Positions 6,062-12,079 of a stretch of 12,189 nt of DNA are shown here, one piece after another. The position numbers were made by a program, and so were the translations under genes. How positions within the stretch are numbered: position 1 is the stretch's first letter; the number at the start of each line of letters is the position of its first letter. The notes beneath the pieces were generated by a model, which was not told the DNA's origin, searched no databases, and saw nothing but the letters and a program-made list of their open reading frames with translations. The stretch is from positions 1 to 12,189 of the forward strand of contig JAVZHJ010000023.1 of the NCBI GenBank assembly GCA_038998365.1. The letters are read 5' to 3'. This DNA is from JAVZGQ01 sp038998365. Its GTDB lineage: Archaea > Aenigmatarchaeota > Aenigmatarchaeia > CG10238-14 > SCSR01.

Positions 6062-7264
6062 ATGAACATTCTGGTTTTGGGCTGTGGATCAATAGGCTCT
6101 TCTATAATAAGGCTATTGCTGAAAGAGAAGTTTGTAGACGAAATTTTCTGTGTTGCAAAAGACAAGAGAACTGCTAAAGGGTTTTTGCTCAAGAATTTTA
6201 AGGATATAGAGTTTAGAGTTGCAGATGCCCTCAACTTCAAAGAAATCAAAAATCTACTGCAAAAATCCGACTTTGTGATAAATGCTTTGCCAAGCTATTT
6301 GGAAATTGCTGGAAGGGATATATTGGTTAACTTGAAAATTATGGAATCTTGCTTGAAGGCAGGCGTCAACTACCTTGATTTTGCTTGTTATGGTGATGAG
6401 AAGAAAAAAATTGCAGAACAGCTTTTATTGGCTAAAGAATTTGAAAAAGAGAAGATTTTTGGTTTGATAAATGCCGGTGTTTGTCCTGGTCTTTCAAACT
6501 TGTTGGCAAAAGAAAGTAGTGAAGAGTTCGATTATTTAGAGAGTATAAAGATAAGGACTTTGGAAGATCAAAGGGGCTTGGAGTTTGTTTTACCTTGGTC
6601 AAGAGAAGGTCTTTTTGACGTTGCTTCCAGGGTCTTGGTATACAGAAACTTTAAGTTCTTCTTCAAAGAGCCTTTCACCGAGAGGGAAAGCTACGATTAC
6701 CCTTCTTTTGGAAAAATTCCATGCTACTTGCTTGCTCACGATGAAGTTTATACTTTGCCCCATTTCATCAAAGTCAGGAATGTTGATGTTAAGGGAGGAG
6801 GCAGCGACATAGAAATTTTACTTGCTCTCTACAAGCTTGGAATTTTTGAAGATGAGAAAGTGAGAGTAGGAAAATTCAAGATTTCACCCAAAAAGTTTGT
6901 TTATTCGATAGTTAAAGGCACACCAACAACAAAAGAATTGATCAAGATAATTGAAGAAGGAATTCTTGAAGATGCTAATTTTGGCCTGTTTGTTGATTGC
7001 AAAGGCTACCACAAGAATGCTAGGGTCTTGATGAGGAAGTATGTCACATTTTCTCAAAAAATCATTAATAAGAAGCTTTATGGCACAAATTATATTTCTT
7101 ATCCCACAGCTCTCTCTTCCGTGATTTTCTTGAAATCTGTTTACAAGAGAAAGCTTTATGGTGTCTTACCACCAGAGGCTTTGCCCAAAGCTGCCAGAAA
7201 GAACTTTTTGAATGAGTTGGAGAGGAAAGACATAATACTGAATGAAGAATACAAGAAATTGTGA
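6062..7264 (+). CDS. Saccharopine dehydrogenase-family NAD(P)-dependent oxidoreductase
   Basis: The 400-residue protein has an N-terminal Rossmann fold with GCGSIG (7-12; G-x-G-x-x-G), the strand-end motif NALPSY (74-79), and the family element NAGVCPGLSNL (137-147). A central catalytic domain follows, with PWSREGLFD (178-186) and a C-terminal return to the Rossmann part. These are hallmarks of the Lys9/Lys1-like superfamily, which includes saccharopine dehydrogenase, lysine 6-dehydrogenase and carboxy(nor)spermidine dehydrogenase. The sequence alone does not fix the substrate. The length is typical of the family. It stands alone between a divergent membrane-protein gene and a convergent unknown gene, 1 bp from the latter's stop, so context gives no pathway partner beyond a speculative link to polyamine chemistry for aIF5A. 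Codon use and AAGCTT content match the core genes of the window. Confidence 0.88.
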   Translation: MNILVLGCGSIGSSIIRLLLKEKFVDEIFCVAKDKRTAKGFLLKNFKDIEFRVADALNFKEIKNLLQKSDFVINALPSYLEIAGRDILVNLKIMESCLKAGVNYLDFACYGDEKKKIAEQLLLAKEFEKEKIFGLINAGVCPGLSNLLAKESSEEFDYLESIKIRTLEDQRGLEFVLPWSREGLFDVASRVLVYRNFKFFFKEPFTERESYDYPSFGKIPCYLLAHDEVYTLPHFIKVRNVDVKGGGSDIEILLALYKLGIFEDEKVRVGKFKISPKKFVYSIVKGTPTTKELIKIIEEGILEDANFGLFVDCKGYHKNARVLMRKYVTFSQKIINKKLYGTNYISYPTALSSVIFLKSVYKRKLYGVLPPEALPKAARKNFLNELERKDIILNEEYKKL

Positions 7265-7265
7265 A

Positions 7266-7655
7266 TCAAAGCCTTAAAGGTTTTTTGGTTATATCTTTTA
7301 TTAAAGCTGCAGGTTCACCCTCTTCAATCCCATTTTCTTCAAACAAATATTCACTTAAAAATAAAGTATTTTTTTCTTCTTGTATTTGATTTTTTAAATA
7401 CCGAAGCACAAGTAAATTTTCCGGACTAGCAACAAAACCTCTTATTCTAGTTCTTTTTTTTAAAAACAAAACTTCACATTCTATGACATTCTCCGGACTA
7501 GTAAGATTTCCTAAAAAATCCTTGGTCGTCAACATCAAAGATTCTCCAAAAATATCATAAAATTTCTTTACATTTCGACTAGAAGCAACAATCTTTTCCG
7601 TAGATTTTGCCGGTTCAACAAGACAGATTTGCCTTGTTATTTTGTACATATCCAT
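7266..7655 (-). CDS. Hypothetical protein, about 129 residues
   Basis: I do not recognise this protein. It is soluble, with mixed alpha and beta character and no signal peptide. Three short similar pieces occur at intervals of 24-28 residues (counting from ATG 7655): ASSRN (24-28), TSPEN (52-56) and ASPEN (76-80). The last two share the DNA word TCCGGACTAG on the plus strand (7420-7429 and 7492-7501), 72 bp apart and in frame. The start is uncertain: TTG at 7661, ATG at 7655 and ATG at 7649 are in frame. A TATA-like run (7678-7688) about 28 nt upstream of 7655 favours a leaderless start there. The preceding gene on the same strand ends at 7693. Its stop is 1 bp from that of the oxidoreductase gene. 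It is more AT-rich than the core genes. Confidence 0.65.
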   Translation of the reverse strand: MDMYKITRQICLVEPAKSTEKIVASSRNVKKFYDIFGESLMLTTKDFLGNLTSPENVIECEVLFLKKRTRIRGFVASPENLLVLRYLKNQIQEEKNTLFLSEYLFEENGIEEGEPAALIKDITKKPLRL

Positions 7656-7673
7656 AAACAAAAAATTGGTTGA

Positions 7674-7692
7674 GAAAATTTTTATTTTTTAT
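7674..7692 (-). promoter_or_regulatory. TATA-like run upstream of the 129-residue gene
   Basis: The minus strand reads AAATAAAAATTT in the spacer after the 101-residue gene, centred about 28 nt before ATG 7655. It suggests the gene has its own leaderless promoter rather than depending only on read-through from the gene upstream. Confidence 0.4.
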
Positions 7693-7998
7693 TCATGGTT
7701 TATATTCATCCAGTTTTTCCTTCATTTTTTTGAGTATTTTTCTTGCAAATCTTTCATCTTTCACATAATCTTCAATAAAGCTTTTGATAGAAACTTCTTC
7801 GCTATCTCCACGTATAGAAACTTCGTTTGGAAAAATTTCATAAAAGTTTGTATTGAAAATTAAGATTTTAGTTCCTTGTGTAAAGAAATAAAGAGTTTTA
7901 TCATCAATATATAAAAGAAATATCTCTTCACGCATGCTTCTTTTAAGTTCTTTTGCTGTCTTTTCTATTTCTCTTTTGAGTTTTTGTAGTTCTTCCAT
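7693..7998 (-). CDS. Hypothetical protein, 101 residues, N-terminal coiled coil
   Basis: The family is unknown to me. Residues 1-22 are highly charged with a heptad-like pattern (coiled coil likely). A beta-rich middle (about 25-70) includes EEIFLLYIDDKTLYFF and KILIFNTNF. The C-terminal part (about 72-101) is again helical and charged. There is no membrane segment. Such a small helix-strand-helix protein could be a binding or adaptor protein, but nothing in the sequence proves that. The ATG at 7998 is supported by a TATA-like element at 8012-8026 read on the minus strand. It is divergent from the 247-residue unknown (start 8046) across 47 bp and followed on the same strand, after 37 bp, by the 129-residue unknown. 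Confidence 0.65.
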   Translation of the reverse strand: MEELQKLKREIEKTAKELKRSMREEIFLLYIDDKTLYFFTQGTKILIFNTNFYEIFPNEVSIRGDSEEVSIKSFIEDYVKDERFARKILKKMKEKLDEYKP

Positions 7999-8045
7999 CG
8001 ATATAAAGGGTAAAATATAAAAATTTAACCTTTCATGATAAAGTC
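7999..8045. promoter_or_regulatory. 47-bp bidirectional promoter for two unknown genes
   Basis: A single AT-rich block (8012-8026) reads as TATA on both strands: AATATAAAAAT on plus, about 28 nt before ATG 8046, and TTTTATATTTT on minus, about 21-25 nt before ATG 7998. One element may therefore serve both transcripts, both with little or no leader. Confidence 0.5.
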
Positions 8046-8789
8046 ATGAGTTCAGCTGAAGAGATAATAAAAACTATTAAAGATTACTACAAACATCAAC
8101 CAATTGTACCTGAAGCTGTTGAAATAACGCTTGGATACTGGTGTCAAGACGCTTCTTACGATGGGAAAACAAATTCTTTGGAGGTCTCACTTGATACAAA
8201 GCGTTTTGGTGATTTAGAAAGTATTAAAATTCCAAATTCGGTAAATTTGTCTCTAACAAAACTTAAAATTTCTCTTTATTATGGTGAAGATGTCGGCAGT
8301 GTCATTTTCGTAACACCTCCAAGGAGAGGAGGCTCATTGGTTTTGGATGTTTTCGATATAGCTGAAGATTATAAGAATAAGATAAAATTAGATTTGAGGA
8401 GAATTTGTAGGCATTTGAATTTTAAGCCTGATCCAGAATATTTATTTCAGATAGAACCTAAAAGTATCGAAGAAGCGAATGAAATTTTCAAAATTATAGA
8501 AGAAGATGTTAAAAGAATAGAAGAAAAATATCTTAAAAAGAAAGACGAAAGAAAAAGTTTTTTTAGAGTAATTAAAAAATACTTCAGAAAAATGGAAGTG
8601 GAAAAAGAAGACCTAGAAATTTTAGCAAAATGTTATAATGAAATAAAGAATTTAGCTTTATCTGATGTTGTTTTGGAAGACGTAAGGAATGCAGAGCCTG
8701 GAGAAAGGAAAGATACAGTTTTTGCAAAGCTTTTATATCTCAGGTCTTATATTTTGGATTTGTTGATAAAACTTTGTGAAAAAAACTAA
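8046..8789 (+). CDS. Hypothetical protein, 247 residues, beta-rich N-half and helical C-half
   Basis: I do not recognise this protein. Residues 1-18 look helical, and about 20-105 alternate short strands (AVEITLGYW, NSLEVSL, KLKISLYYG, GSVIFVTPP) with a glycine/arginine turn PPRRGG (91-96). From about 110 the chain is strongly helical: a segment around 142-170 is a likely charged coiled coil, followed by a basic helix (171-186) and a terminal hydrophobic helix (225-244). Four cysteines (33, 121, 196, 244) are not arranged as a metal site. There is no signal peptide or clear membrane span. The ATG at 8046 is 28 nt from the shared TATA block. The gene is more AT-rich than the TFB gene that follows on the same strand after 79 bp, which has its own promoter. 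Confidence 0.7.
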   Translation: MSSAEEIIKTIKDYYKHQPIVPEAVEITLGYWCQDASYDGKTNSLEVSLDTKRFGDLESIKIPNSVNLSLTKLKISLYYGEDVGSVIFVTPPRRGGSLVLDVFDIAEDYKNKIKLDLRRICRHLNFKPDPEYLFQIEPKSIEEANEIFKIIEEDVKRIEEKYLKKKDERKSFFRVIKKYFRKMEVEKEDLEILAKCYNEIKNLALSDVVLEDVRNAEPGERKDTVFAKLLYLRSYILDLLIKLCEKN

Positions 8790-8793
8790 AAAT

Positions 8794-8868
8794 AGAAAGC
8801 TTTAAATATTTATCGGTACAACATTTTTATAAGTTTTGAATTAAAGTTTCACCAAAGAGTGATGAAAA
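8794..8868 (+). promoter_or_regulatory. TFB promoter with BRE/TATA and a short leader
   Basis: The purine-rich AGAAAG (8794-8799) followed by CTTTAAATATT (8800-8810) is the best BRE-TATA match in the window. A start about 25 nt downstream (near 8830) leaves a leader of some 40 nt with the ribosome-binding match GTGAT (8859-8863), 5 nt before ATG 8869. TFB may thus have a true leader, unlike most neighbours. Confidence 0.6.
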
Positions 8869-9804
8869 ATGGCAAAAAAGAAAGCAAGAGCAAGTTCAAG
8901 ATGCCCTGAGTGTGGTAGCCTTAACCTTATAGAAGACCCTAATCGTGGGGAAATGATTTGCAAGGATTGTGGGCTTGTTTTGAAAGAAGAGATTATAGAT
9001 ACGGGACAAGAATGGAGAGCTTTTGATTCTGAGCAAATGAGCAGGAGAGCAAGAGGTGGTGCACCTTTAACTTTCACAAAGCACGACAAAGGGATGACAA
9101 CTGAAATTGGAAAAGGAGTTGGTGAGCTTTACAAAGTCCCTGCAAAGAAGAGAGCTCAGTACTACAGACTAACAAAATGGCACAAGCGCTTGATAAAATC
9201 AAAAGACAGAAACCTTAGCTTTGCTTTGAGCGAATTGCAAAGAATAGTTTCTTTCTTGAACTTGTCAAAAAGCATTCACGAAAGGATAGCAAGGTATTAT
9301 GAAGAAGCTGTTAACAAAGGTTTGGTAAGGGGAAGAAGTATTGAGTCTGTTATAGCAGCTTTGGCTTACGCAGTTTCAAGAGAGTTTGGCTCTCCTCGCA
9401 CGCTTGATGAAATTTCAGAAGCTTCTGGTGTTGAGAAAAGGGAAATAGGAAGAACTTATCGTTACATAGCTAGAGAACTTGATGTCAGGATTTTGCCTGC
9501 AGATCCAATAACTTTTGTTCCTCGTTTCTGCTCGATGCTTGGCTTGAGCGATAGAGTTCAAGCAAAAGCAATCGAAATTTTGAAGAAAGCTAAGAAGTCA
9601 GAAATAACTTCTGGTAAAGGGCCAACTGGAGTAGCAGCAGCTGCAATTTACATTGCTTCTGTTTTGGTTGGTGAAAAGAGAACACAGAGGGAAGTTGCTG
9701 ACATCGTAGGTGTCACAGAAGTCACCATAAGAAACAGACAGAAAGAGCTAGTCGAAAAACTAGGAATAGAAGAGGAAGTTGAAAAGAAAGCCAGAGAAGA
9801 GTAG
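8869..9804 (+). CDS. tfb: Transcription initiation factor B (TFB)
   Basis: TFB is the archaeal TFIIB orthologue; it binds the TBP-TATA complex and BRE and recruits RNA polymerase. The N-terminal zinc ribbon has Cys12, Cys15, Cys31 and Cys34. The B-reader/linker region follows (EWRAFDSEQ 48-56, then a basic RRARGGAP). Two cyclin-fold repeats occupy about 105-200 and 205-300. The second carries the TFIIB signature GPTGVAAAAIYIAS (251-264), and the helix-turn-helix VTEVTIRNR (282-290) reads BRE. The length of 311 residues is normal and no intein is present. The ATG at 8869 follows the GTGAT ribosome-binding match. The TAG stop at 9802-9804 is immediately adjacent to the stop of the convergent endonuclease-like gene (9805). 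All key elements are intact. Confidence 0.98.
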   Translation: MAKKKARASSRCPECGSLNLIEDPNRGEMICKDCGLVLKEEIIDTGQEWRAFDSEQMSRRARGGAPLTFTKHDKGMTTEIGKGVGELYKVPAKKRAQYYRLTKWHKRLIKSKDRNLSFALSELQRIVSFLNLSKSIHERIARYYEEAVNKGLVRGRSIESVIAALAYAVSREFGSPRTLDEISEASGVEKREIGRTYRYIARELDVRILPADPITFVPRFCSMLGLSDRVQAKAIEILKKAKKSEITSGKGPTGVAAAAIYIASVLVGEKRTQREVADIVGVTEVTIRNRQKELVEKLGIEEEVEKKAREE

Positions 9805-10872
9805 TTACCTAGATCTCAGTTTTTCTAAAGCTCTATTTTCCCTTAGCAAATTTAATCCCTTTTCTGTGATTTTCCACAACCTTGCTTTGTTTATTATTCC
9901 CTCTCTTTCAACTAAACCTTGTTTCTCTAAAATATATAATGCTTCAGTTTTAATGGTAGCTGGAGATCTTTCCAATAGCTTTCCTAATTCTTGCCTTGTC
10001 CTAGATTTTTTTGCCAATAGCTGTAAAACTTTTAGTCTCAACTCGCCTTTTCTTGATTGCTCAACCTTAAATCCATTTAGCCCTTTCTCAAAATTCTTCA
10101 ACTTAGTTGGATTTAAATCAACCAATCCCCATTCCTTCACTATTTTGAAGTTAGATAAGCCCGTTAAGCAAACTGATTCTTGATTTTCAATAGTCTTATC
10201 CTTGTTTGGCTTTATTCCCAAAGTTAAAAGAAGACTTCTAATAAAGTTTCTTTTGTTCTCACCTTCAGCGGCAATAGAGATTTCACCCAATCTGCCCTCC
10301 TTTCTTACACTGACATTTGCTTCTGAAGCAATTATACCTTGTAAAACCCTAGAAGCATAACTCTTATTTCCTATGGCCAATTTTATGGTTTGTGAAGAAA
10401 GATTTGTCATTATAAAACCTAACAATCTAGAATTTATCTTTACATCAATTCCCAACAGATTTCTAGTAGGGTTTATACGAGAGCGCCAAAAGTTTTCTAA
10501 AGGTATATTTAGCTCTCTTGATATTTTTGAGTTAAGTTCTTCATCTACATCTTTCAGTGAAAGTTGTAGTGAAAGAATACAATTATACTGTTCTGAAGGA
10601 ATTGATAAACAAATTTTTGATAAACTAAGAAATGTTTTAGTTAGCTCTATTTCTGTATTAGAGAAACCAAATACATTTTCTCGGCCCCACTGTTTTCTTA
10701 TTCCATCACCAAACCATAAACCTAATAGTTGGAATAAATCTTCATTTATTTCAATAAATCTCTTGATGATAATTGGCTTAGCATTGCCACCTCTTGCTGA
10801 ATTTTTGTCCACAGAAACTTCAATTTTCTCAGAATCAATTTGCTTCCAAAGGATTTTCTTTCCACTAGGCAA
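9805..10872 (-). CDS. LAGLIDADG endonuclease-like protein with C-terminal winged helix
   Basis: This resembles a free-standing homing endonuclease. The first LAGLIDADG helix reads LLGLWFGDG (49-57, acid Asp56) and the second RVLQGIIASEANV (175-187, acid Glu184); both acidic metal-binding positions are kept, so cleavage activity is possible. Residues about 275-345 form a winged helix-turn-helix (RTRQELGKLLERSPATIK, then a wing at 321-336), suggesting extra DNA binding or autoregulation. The given start is TTG at 10872; the frame is open upstream to 10926 and encodes plausible protein (RDGKKFVDVVKLL), but it offers only an ATT codon before an in-frame TAG at 10929-10927. The true N-terminus is therefore longer, or the 5' end carries an indel or nonsense change. 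It sits antisense between TFB and a zinc-ribbon gene. Its composition lacks AAGCTT, consistent with transfer. There are no splice-domain motifs, so it is not an intein. Confidence 0.8.
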   Translation of the reverse strand: MPSGKKILWKQIDSEKIEVSVDKNSARGGNAKPIIIKRFIEINEDLFQLLGLWFGDGIRKQWGRENVFGFSNTEIELTKTFLSLSKICLSIPSEQYNCILSLQLSLKDVDEELNSKISRELNIPLENFWRSRINPTRNLLGIDVKINSRLLGFIMTNLSSQTIKLAIGNKSYASRVLQGIIASEANVSVRKEGRLGEISIAAEGENKRNFIRSLLLTLGIKPNKDKTIENQESVCLTGLSNFKIVKEWGLVDLNPTKLKNFEKGLNGFKVEQSRKGELRLKVLQLLAKKSRTRQELGKLLERSPATIKTEALYILEKQGLVEREGIINKARLWKITEKGLNLLRENRALEKLRSR

Positions 10873-10923
10873 ATTAGCAGGTAGTAATTTTACAACATCT
10901 ACAAACTTCTTTCCATCTCGAAT

Positions 10924-10974
10924 GAACTACCACACCTTTCACCTTTTTTTTTGAATTGTAAGAAACGTATATGT
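10924..10974 (-). promoter_or_regulatory. Upstream region of the endonuclease-like gene with doubled ribosome-binding motif
   Basis: On the minus strand a TATA-like ACATATACG (about 10966-10974) precedes GGTGAAAGGTG (10943-10933), two copies of the GGTG ribosome-binding core separated by AAA. The second copy is 9 nt before the ATT at 10923-10921 in the protein frame. The first copy is 6 nt before a GTG at 10933-10931 in another frame. The layout suggests translation was meant to start here, upstream of TTG 10872. Confidence 0.45.
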
Positions 10975-10983
10975 AGATTTAGA

Positions 10984-10998
10984 ACTCACTCAGTGAGT
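10984..10998. repeat. 15-bp palindrome ACTCACT-C-AGTGAGT
   Basis: This perfect inverted repeat with 7-bp arms and a 1-bp centre lies in the intergenic space between two divergent genes. It ends about 12 bp upstream of the TATA-like element (11011-11023) of the zinc-ribbon gene and about 60-110 bp upstream of the endonuclease-like gene's start. Its geometry and position fit an operator for a dimeric regulator, but no regulator is identified. Confidence 0.55.
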
Positions 10999-11008
10999 GA
11001 AAAAATCA

Positions 11009-11043
11009 AAAAGTTTTTATCTTATCTTTTGTTAAACTTTTTT
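11009..11043 (+). promoter_or_regulatory. TATA-like element for the zinc-ribbon gene
   Basis: AAGTTTTTATCTTA (11011-11024) is centred about 27 nt before ATG 11044, predicting a leaderless mRNA and deciding this start over an upstream ATG at 10951 in the same frame. Confidence 0.45.
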
Positions 11044-11334
11044 ATGGGATTGTTTGATACTGTGTCAGCACATTTCAAGTGTCCTTATTGTGGATACAAA
11101 GAAAAAGAGCATGATTGGCAAACAAAATCTTTGAAATCTGCACTCAAAACTTACAAAGTTGGTGAAATTCTCGCTCTTGAAGATTTTGAAAGCAAGCTTT
11201 TGATAAAAAAAGGTTATTTTGAAATTCACACTGTTTGCAGAAATTGTAAAAAGCCTGTAAGCGCAATGATAGAAGTTAAAGATTCTAGAATAACTGGAAA
11301 GATAAAATATGAAAAGTTAAAACACAAAAGCTAA
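11044..11334 (+). CDS. Small zinc-ribbon protein, 96 residues, function unknown
   Basis: This is a basic 96-residue protein with two CxxC pairs, CPYC (13-16) and CRNC (65-68), spaced by about 48 residues, which probably form one rubredoxin-like zinc ribbon with a long insertion. The middle part (about 24-58) looks like a mixed helix/strand segment. I do not recognise a specific family. Such ribbons occur in RNA-, DNA- or ribosome-associated proteins. I chose ATG 11044 because the promoter places the transcript start there; a frame-consistent ATG at 10951 would add 31 residues encoded across the palindrome and promoter and is unlikely. The 3' end overlaps the convergent ZIP transporter gene by 18 bp. 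Confidence 0.72.
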   Translation: MGLFDTVSAHFKCPYCGYKEKEHDWQTKSLKSALKTYKVGEILALEDFESKLLIKKGYFEIHTVCRNCKKPVSAMIEVKDSRITGKIKYEKLKHKS

Positions 11335-12048
11335 AGAATACATTAGCAAAATTCCAAGCAAGAAAATCCCCAATTCTACCAAGGATCTTTTTATTTTAAC
11401 TTCTTTTCTTATCTCTGGTATCAAATCGCTAGCTGCTATGTAAATGAAGTTGCCAGCAGCAAAGGGAAGCAAGATTTTCAAAATGTACTCTGAGGAAATG
11501 AAATATCCAAACAAGCCACCAAAAATGGCTATCAAAGCTGAAAAGAAGTTGAAAAACAAAGCCTTTTTCTTGCTGAAGCCAGCATAAACCAAAACACCAA
11601 AGTCGCCAATTTCTTGAGGAATTTCATGCAAAATTACGGCCAAGCTTGTGATAAAGCCTAGCTTAAAGCTTGATAGGAAACTTGCAGCTATTATCAAGCC
11701 GTCTATGAAATTATGAACTCCATCTCCAATTAAATTGACATAACCAAAGGTGTGGACTTTGCATTTTGCCTCATGGCAATGGCGCCAATGAATAATTTTT
11801 TCCACCAAGAATAAAATTATAAAGCCAAGTAATGTGAAAAATGAAATTTCTTTGTAAGATAAAAATTCGGAAGCTTCTGGAAGCAAGTGGAAGAAAGAGC
11901 CACCAAGCAAAACTCCTGCCGAAAGCGCTACTAGAGCCAAAAGAATTTTTTTCACAAGCTTTTCTTTCATCAAAAAAGTTAAGATGCCGATAAAAGCTAT
12001 CAAGCTTACTAAAAAAGTTGAAAGTAGGATGAAGAGCAAAGCAGGCAT
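11317..12048 (-). CDS. ZIP-family metal (zinc/iron) transporter
   Basis: This is an integral membrane importer of divalent metals, most often zinc. The 243-residue protein has about eight hydrophobic segments. The binuclear metal site is intact: NLIGDGVHNFIDGL (104-117; His112, Asn113, Asp116) in the fourth segment and HEIPQEIGDF (141-150; His141, Glu142, Glu146) in the fifth, where the second His of the usual HExxHE is Gln145, as in some GufA/ZIP7-like members. A metal-binding loop HWRHCHEAKCKVH (87-99) precedes segment four. The N-terminal HLLPEA (54-59) is also typical. The ATG at 12048 lies about 26 nt from a minus-strand TATA-like element (12069-12079), so a leaderless start is likely. 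An AbrB-like gene ends 26 bp upstream on the same strand. Confidence 0.94.
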   Translation of the reverse strand: MPALLFILLSTFLVSLIAFIGILTFLMKEKLVKKILLALVALSAGVLLGGSFFHLLPEASEFLSYKEISFFTLLGFIILFLVEKIIHWRHCHEAKCKVHTFGYVNLIGDGVHNFIDGLIIAASFLSSFKLGFITSLAVILHEIPQEIGDFGVLVYAGFSKKKALFFNFFSALIAIFGGLFGYFISSEYILKILLPFAAGNFIYIAASDLIPEIRKEVKIKRSLVELGIFLLGILLMYSLAFVF

Positions 12049-12068
12049 GTTAATACTTTTATTTTAAG

Positions 12069-12079
12069 TTTATATTATT
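12069..12079 (-). promoter_or_regulatory. TATA-like element for the ZIP transporter
   Basis: Minus-strand AATAATATAAA overlaps the stop codon of the AbrB-like gene and is centred about 26 nt before ATG 12048, consistent with a separate leaderless transcript for the transporter. Confidence 0.4.

Noticed and set aside
8859..8909. Possible box C/D guide RNA: GTGATGA at 8859-8865 and CTGA at 8906-8909
   Set aside because: The C-like box is better explained as the TFB ribosome-binding site, there is no internal D'/C' pair or terminal stem, and most of it is TFB coding sequence.
9805..10872. Intein or rRNA/tRNA-intron endonuclease reading of the LAGLIDADG gene
   Set aside because: No splicing-domain motifs or host-gene halves flank it, and TFB is intact; it appears free-standing.
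9779..10954. Plus-strand frames opposite the endonuclease-like gene
   Set aside because: They have low-complexity Ser/Phe/Leu composition typical of antisense frames, whereas the minus-strand protein has recognisable motifs.
10951..11043. Longer start for the zinc-ribbon gene at ATG 10951
   Set aside because: The added residues would be encoded across the palindrome and the TATA-like element; ATG 11044 has a well-spaced promoter.
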